This document shows, piece by piece, positions 59,001-64,000 of a stretch of DNA of 64,000 bases. Each line of letters opens with the position of its first letter. Positions within the stretch are counted from its first letter, which is position 1. The stretch is from Paragorgia papillata (lineage: Eukaryota > Cnidaria > Anthozoa > Scleralcyonacea > Coralliidae). Both the position numbers and the translations under genes were made by a program. The stretch lies in the NCBI GenBank assembly GCA_035771165.1, contig JAWNZC010000322.1, positions 7,736,501 through 7,800,500 on the forward strand, written 5' to 3'. The notes under the pieces are model-generated. The model worked only from the letters and a program-made list of their open reading frames with translations. It was not told the DNA's origin and searched no databases.

Positions 59001-62000
59001 TTTTTTGTTTTGCCGATTGACCAATGACATGCCTTATATTTGCTCACGAATGATGGCGTCAAACAGGATGTTTGCACCACGCATAGGTACGGCAATTTTT
59101 TGGACAAAACCCCGTTTGTTTTCACTAATTTCTGGTGTTTCACAACAGTTTTAAGCAACAAACGTTCGTGACAAGTTAGTACGATTATTTGTGTTTATAG
59201 AAGTGGTTTTTTTTTATTGATTTACGTTCGTATTTGCGAATAGTATTGACATTCATTCAAGTGATGAGTTGAACTAGTGAATTTACTTGCCAACCTTTAA
59301 GTATATTATATAATACGACAGACAGTACGTGATAGTGCTTGGGCTGCCTATGGTTCAACTATTGGTTTTGAAATTATTGAACTTGTTATGAAATCATTCA
59401 ACTAGTTGTGCGATGATTCAACTTAAGTCAGTGAAATGGCCTAACTTGAAATAGCCTAATGTGAAATGGCTTAAGTTGAAATAGCCTAATGTGAAATGGC
59501 CTAACTTGAAATAGCCTAATGTGAAACGGCCTAACTTGAAATAGCCTACAGTAATGTGAAATAGCCTAATGTGAAACAGCCTAACTTGAAATAGCCTAAT
59601 GTGAAATGGCCTAACTTGAAATAGCCCAATGTGGAATGGCCTAACTTGAAATAGCCTAATGTGAAACGACCTAACATGAAATGGTCTAAATAAATGTGAA
59701 ACAGCCTAACTTGAATGGCCTAACATGAAATGGTCTAATGTGAAACGGCCTAACTTGAAACAGTGTAATGTGAAACAGCCTAACTTGAAATTAGCCTAAC
59801 GTGAAATAGTCTAATATGAAAATGAAATGGCCTAACATGAAATGATCTAAATGGCCTATTAACATGAAAATTAATAGCCTAAGGCCACACCAATTTTATT
59901 TTGTCTTTTGCGGGCAGAAATCCTCTTTTTTCAGGATCGGAGGAGGGAAAAAAAAAAAAAAAAAAAATTATATTGATGATTCAGGAATGTTCAAATTTAT
60001 CACAAGAAATCTATACATGTATATCACAAGAAAGGATTTATAAAGCAAGATAGTACAATGTATTGATATAATAGATTAGCTATTGCCTAACTGATTCAGA
60101 TCAATAAGACACAAGAGTTAGCAAGACAAATTTTGCAGTGTTTACAGGATCTGTGAATGTACTATAAACAGAGAACCACGCACAATCTGGTACCGTATTT
60201 TCTGGGCGATAACCCGCGGGTTATCTCTTAATTTTGCTAGGAAACATAATTAGTGCAGGTAATAGGGTGGTGCGGGTAATCTGTTGAATTCTGACAACGC
60301 CATCACAAAGACTGGAGACCAAGGATTCTACTTTCATCTTTCAACCACTGGTACTGTACTTTTTTTAAATTTTGTGGTCACAAACCAAGGGAGCACGCCA
60401 GACTGACCTGTATTTCTTCGTCTTTGTTCGGCGTTCCTTCATTTATATTCAGCCATTTTGAATAATGTGGTATGTTCATTAGCGTATCGCAGGCGCGGGC
60501 TATGGCCCAGTTATTCCATTTTCGGAATGCGCTCGGGTTTCCTTTGGCCCCGTAGTCCGCGCCTGCGATACGCTAATGATATATACTGCATTATTCAAAA
60601 TGGCTGAATATAAATGAAGGAATGCCAAACAAAGAAGAAATACAAGTCAGTCTGGCGTGCTCCCTTGCCTAAACCTATTATTAGCAGCTGCGGGTTATCC
60701 GATGGTGCGGGTAATACGCTGATTTATTTTTCCAAAAGTGACATTTTTGTTGCTGTGCGGGTTATACGCCATGCGGGTTATCACCCAGAAAATACGGTAG
60801 GCCCGCCATCATGGCACATCCAAGATATTTACATAAAGAGCGAGCTGCAGCTTGAAAGCACACGTGAGAGCGTCTTGTGGATCGGCCATGTTTTGCGCAT
60901 GCCCATAATTCCATATTAGAGGACTGGAGCCTAAAGTTTTGCCTAAAGTCTGCCGGGTTCCGGTTCATGAATATTGCTCAAAACACGATCCAAACAATAT
61001 TATTAAAACCAAAAGTGCAAAACCTCAGCAATTCAGTGTGTTTTGACAAGTCATCTCAGCCATAAAAAGTGAGCTTCGGCAAGAACAAAACCATTGATTT
61101 TTATTATTTCGGATTCTTGACTTATTTATTCTTTTATTTTAAAAATAAAAGGATAAATTTTCAATTTTATTTTTATTCTGTTTTCAGGATTTTTAGTGTC
61201 GGCGGGCCCGTAAAACACAAAATAAAATTGGTGTGGCCTAATGTGAAATAGCCTAATTGAAATGGCCTAGATGGTCTATAATGTGAAATGGCCTAACATG
61301 AAATGGTCTATTGTGAAACAGCCTATTAATTTGAAATAGCCTAATGTGAAATAGCCTAATATGAAATACAGTAGCGTAATGTGAAACCAAATAACTTGAA
61401 ATAATAATATTAAACGGAAATATGTCTCTAGCATATTGCATCCCACGGCGTTTGCTCGCAATTTTTTTCCAAAATGTCGCTTATAGAATTTTATAAAACA
61501 AGACACCTGCTACATAGGTGTTAACTCGGGCTACCTTTTAAGCCTGCAGCAGCTAGGGCTATATTATTTGGTATACTTGCCATAATTACACTATAATGCC
61601 GTGATTCCGTGAATTGCTTTGCATTGTTTTTGAGATATTTCAGTTTGTTTGATATGCAAATGATGCAATTTATGTTGTAAAATACATTGTATCTACGCAA
61701 TTATTCATGAAAATCAATTGAGATTTGCTACACTGGTGAAAAAGCTTCATACTGAAATAATGTTGTCATAGTAACATAATATTGTTCCCATGTCCCTGAC
61801 ACCATAAACTGATAAAGCAAGAAGTCATATAATTATTTTCCCTTTCACATGGTGTATAAAATGCCAAAGTCAATAATATGATTTGTAAAAAATAGAATTG
61901 GTGTTTATAGATTTGAAGGGCCTGTGCACCAACATGTTGCTATGGTAATTTGATTTTCCTGTGAAGCTTTTCCTTTTTATTAGCTTCACTTGTACATAAA

Positions 62001-63700
62001 TGTTCAGTTGTGTTCTTTGAATAATTGTGGAGATCCAATATATTTTAATAAATCTAAATGCTTTTTCCATCTTATGACTTCATAGATTGCCTCATTTGCA
62101 TTTAATTCAAATATAAACCAAAGTGTCAAAAAGGAAGCTATAAAGCAAAAAAAACAAGAAACACTCCATAGAGTTTTAAAATCTCTGTCATATAAGATCA
62201 ATGATAATTTTCATATCATATGCACTTTAAGCTTGAAGCAACATTTGCAGTGATTCACAAAGTTCTTCTGTTCACTGAACTGGTCATTCATTTTTCCGAG
62301 GGTCCTGAAGGGGGGGGGGGGGGGGGGGGGGTCCAGATCCCATTTCCCAATGTGCATAAATTAGCATATCCCATTCCCATTAAGTTTGAGTATTCAACAC
62401 TGAATATTAAAAAAAAATGTGGGGTTTCAGACTTTGGAACAAGAAGAAATGAATTCAGCACACTTCAAAATGTAAGTTAGTGTAGAAATATTTTATTCTG
62501 CAAATTTGTGCAACGGGATCACTTTTCTATACTAGAGCATGTACTTTTGGTTGGTCGGCCCACGGCCTATGATGGAGATGCAGAAAATCCTTAGTTCCCA
62601 GGGCTGAAAAATGAGCAAATCCCAGCTCCCATTTTACCCTTCAGGACCCTCATTTCTGCAATACCACTCAAATGTCATGCTTCTCAGGGACTGGTCTCAA
62701 GACTAAGACATTTATCGATAGCTGTTATGTAGATAACATGTACTATGTTGATTAATTGGTATTGATTTGCAGTGATTCTTGATTATCTTCTTCGATTACC
62801 TGAGTGTTTGTCTGGCAGTGGCAACGGACATGTACAGTATTACAGTAGAAGTTGAAACATGTTTTGTGGGTACTGTACCAGTGAACTTCAATCTGGAATG
62901 CTTATACTTTGGTCATTAACAGGATTTAAAAAAGAAGTCAATGATGTCAAACTTTTATATCTAGTACATCAAGTTTGATCTCCTATACTCAGGGTTATGC
63001 CCAGAAGCATGTGAGTGCCGGGTACCTACAGGCCCGGGGGCTCAACCCCCACCGCCCCACCCCCGAGAATATGTGAAAATTATTAATCTGAAAATGATAT
63101 TTTCCAAATGTGAGCAAGTGAAATTCATAATCCTTTACATCATGTGTCTCACAATTTTGTCAGACTAAATATTACTATTAAGTTTAAGTACTTATTTATT
63201 ATATATAATTTATATAGTATATACATGCTAGAATATACAGCATGACAAATTCTCTAGGTAAAGCTAGGGCAAGGTTTCCTGCATATGTTTCTTATTGCAT
63301 ATTTCGAGTGCCGGGTGGAAGGGTCCGTTTTGGCGTGAGTGCTGGGCGGCACTGCTGAGTGCTGGGCACCGGTGCCGCCCACCCTGGGCAGAACCCTGTA
63401 TACTGTGCTGACGCCGACTCAGACTGCAATAGGTGACAGTTTGTAGCGGGAGTAAATGAAAGTGATGCAATATTTTGAGCTTTAGTTGACTTCACTTTAT
63501 TTTCTGAAGTTAGCATTCCAGATCTGATTACATGAGAATCAGGAGTTCACATGTGCTGTAGTCGTACTGTATTACTGTGTGTATAAGAAATTTGGTACAT
63601 GTATGTACAGTATGTGTCTGTTAATTTTTCTAGAGCTTCACATGTTGTAATAATGTTGGTTGAAAGATATCCTGGTTACTTCATTATAAACTTGGATAAG
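56043..63700 (+). CDS. TGDS: dTDP-glucose 4,6-dehydratase, first two coding exons (partial)
   Basis: Extended short-chain dehydrogenase, NAD-dependent; family members act on nucleotide sugars. Exon 1 56043-56128 (donor GTAAGC at 56129) encodes a short Cys-bearing leader, then FSKRILVTGGAGF, the Rossmann glycine motif. Exon 2 63634-63700 (acceptor TTTTTCTAG, donor GTGAGA) completes the split Ile codon and reads ASHVVIMLVERYPGYFIINL, then DK. The joined wording follows vertebrate TGDS closely (TGGAGFIASH, YPxYxIINLDK) and is less like UXS1 or GMDS, where GSH follows GF(I/V). The next exon would carry the rest of the NAD-binding half and lies beyond 64000. Start: first ATG after an in-frame TGA. 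Intron 1 is 7.5 kb and packed with repeats. Confidence 0.88.
56129..57132. other. TGDS intron 1, left part
   Basis: No gene seen. From about 57000, words such as TGCAATGATTCAACTA and TGAAATGGCTGAACA recur, the left edge of the decayed satellite that continues after 59356. Confidence 0.5.
57133..59355. mobile_element. 2.2-kb element with arms of about 660 bp
   Basis: Left arm 57133-57806 and right arm 58699-59355 are inverted copies. Apart from a 15-base indel near 57720 and a short one near 57770, I found only a handful of base differences (for example C/R codon changes in the shared open frame). Each arm holds the same 114-115-codon open frames on both strands. The spacer, 57807-58698, has no recognised protein. 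Arms this alike mean a recent insertion or ongoing correction between arms. Confidence 0.93.
59412..59882. repeat. degenerate satellite, TGAAATRGCCTAACTT type
   Basis: About 15-16-base units alternate (GAAATGGCCTAACTT, GAAATAGCCTAATGT) with point changes and gaps. The array is cut at 59882 by a MITE and resumes at 61239. Confidence 0.9.
60191..60799. mobile_element. middle nested MITE, ends TACCGTATTTTCTGGG
   Basis: TACCGTATTTTCTGGGCGAT at 60191 and ATCACCCAGAAAATACGGTA ending 60799 are inverted. GCGGGTTAT and GTGCGGGTAAT words repeat inside each arm. Confidence 0.88.
60386..60667. mobile_element. innermost nested MITE
   Basis: CAAGGGAGCACGCCAGACTG from 60386 is inverted to 60667; the arms run nearly to the centre (TTCATTTATATTCAGCCATT, GCGTATCGCAGGCGCGG). 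Splits the middle MITE. Confidence 0.9.
61239..61400. repeat. satellite, continuation right of the MITE
   Basis: Same TGAAATRGCCTAAT units as 59412-59882. Confidence 0.88.
61401..62297. other. TGDS intron 1, no gene seen
   Basis: 61610-61700 has GAGATATTTCAGTTTGTTTGATATGCAAATGA, related to an arm of the 33203 MITE. Otherwise featureless. Confidence 0.5.
62298..62651. mobile_element. short repeat with GAGGGTCCTGAAG ends and poly-G
   Basis: GAGGGTCCTGAAG at 62298 and CTTCAGGACCCTC ending about 62650 are inverted; about 22 G at 62310-62331. AGATCCCATTTCCCA and GCAAATCCCAGCTCCCATTT echo each other. Confidence 0.75.
62991..63398. mobile_element. short repeat with AGGGTTATGCCCAG ends
   Basis: AGGGTTATGCCCAG at 62991 and CTGGGCAGAACCCT ending 63398; GTGCCGGGT and GGTGCCGCCC words near both ends. 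Non-coding, 235 bases before TGDS exon 2. Confidence 0.65.
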
Positions 63701-64000
63701 GTGAGACTAATTGTTTAAAGTTAACATACTGTGCAATGTAAAGTTAGCAAAAATACAGGCAGGTCTGGGTTTATGAAAAGTTCGGTAATAGTTAATAGTC
63801 CCCATATTAATGTGTTCATTTAATGAGTTTAATTGTCTAGTACTTCTTTGAGTCAGAGCTAATTGCTACAGTTCTTTTGAAACCCTTGATTACTGGTCAA
63901 CTGGTTATTTGTATTACATGTCACAAATTATGTAATATTATATTGATTAATATACATTGATTATAAATTTAGCAGTCAAGATTGAAGAGTAAATTAATTA

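Larger units (their letters stand above)
59883..61238. mobile_element. outer MITE inserted in the satellite (TAA duplication)
   Basis: GGCCACACCAATTTTATTTT at 59883 is inverted to 61238. TAA flanks both ends (59880-59882 and 61239-61241), as in PIF/Harbinger insertions. It contains a poly-A run near 59948 and two further nested elements. Confidence 0.88.

Noticed and set aside
57327..59161. 114-115-codon open frames in both arms of the 57133-59355 element.
   Set aside because: Both strands are open in both arms and no domain is recognisable; the near-identity reflects the inverted duplication, not selection on protein.
60840..60910. Frame containing VLWIGHVLRMP, like the C-terminal end of some LINE polyproteins.
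   Set aside because: Only about ten residues match, with no support on either side; it may be a scrap but is not callable.

Overview
The window is nuclear DNA from an invertebrate animal. Genes are split by GT-AG introns, long gaps separate them, microsatellites are frequent, and the spaces are filled with short inverted-repeat DNA transposons and relics of piggyBac, hAT, PIF/Harbinger-like and non-LTR elements. AT-richness, a RecQ-like helicase relic and the repeat style would suit a cnidarian or another early-branching or marine invertebrate, but the sequence alone does not fix the phylum.

Three host genes can be read. (1) Dystroglycan (DAG1), plus strand, 18073-28476, four coding exons: alpha-dystroglycan N-terminal domain ending in a furin-type RRRR, a very long Ser/Thr-rich mucin region containing about 30 copies of a 17-residue repeat, the membrane-proximal cadherin-like and SEA-like region with the Gly-Ser self-cleavage site, one membrane span, and a cytoplasmic tail ending in a PPPPY WW-binding motif. 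(2) Pleckstrin (PLEK), minus strand, 55688-36544, twelve coding exons giving 378 residues with PH-DEP-PH order. (3) The first two coding exons of a dTDP-glucose 4,6-dehydratase (TGDS), plus strand, 56043-63700, continuing past the right edge. DAG1 and PLEK converge with about 8 kb between their stop codons; PLEK and TGDS are head to head, 354 bp apart, so 55689-56042 is a likely two-way promoter.

Layout: 1-18 kb holds mobile-element relics (piggyBac at 1-2.5 kb, a TTAA-flanked element at 2.6-4.1 kb, a RecQ-like helicase relic at 4.9-6.2 kb, several MITEs, an eroded minisatellite, a perfect 156-bp palindrome at 13.5 kb and a 1.8-kb inverted-repeat element at 14.5-16.3 kb). 18-28.5 kb is DAG1. 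28.5-36.5 kb is a MITE field, one element carrying a broken MADF-domain gene. 36.5-55.7 kb is PLEK with element-filled introns, including a LINE reverse-transcriptase relic, a 20-bp satellite of about 0.8 kb and an hAT relic. 55.7-64 kb is the TGDS 5' part, whose first intron holds a 2.2-kb element with very long, almost identical arms and three MITEs nested inside one another inside a satellite.

DAG1 as written needs three single extra bases skipped to read through (T-run near 18130, VNTR near 24891, exon 3 end near 26310-26336). Exon phases independently call for exactly two of these in exon 3, which points to assembly insertions or alleles more than to a dead gene. No prokaryotic system, CRISPR, rRNA or convincing tRNA was seen.
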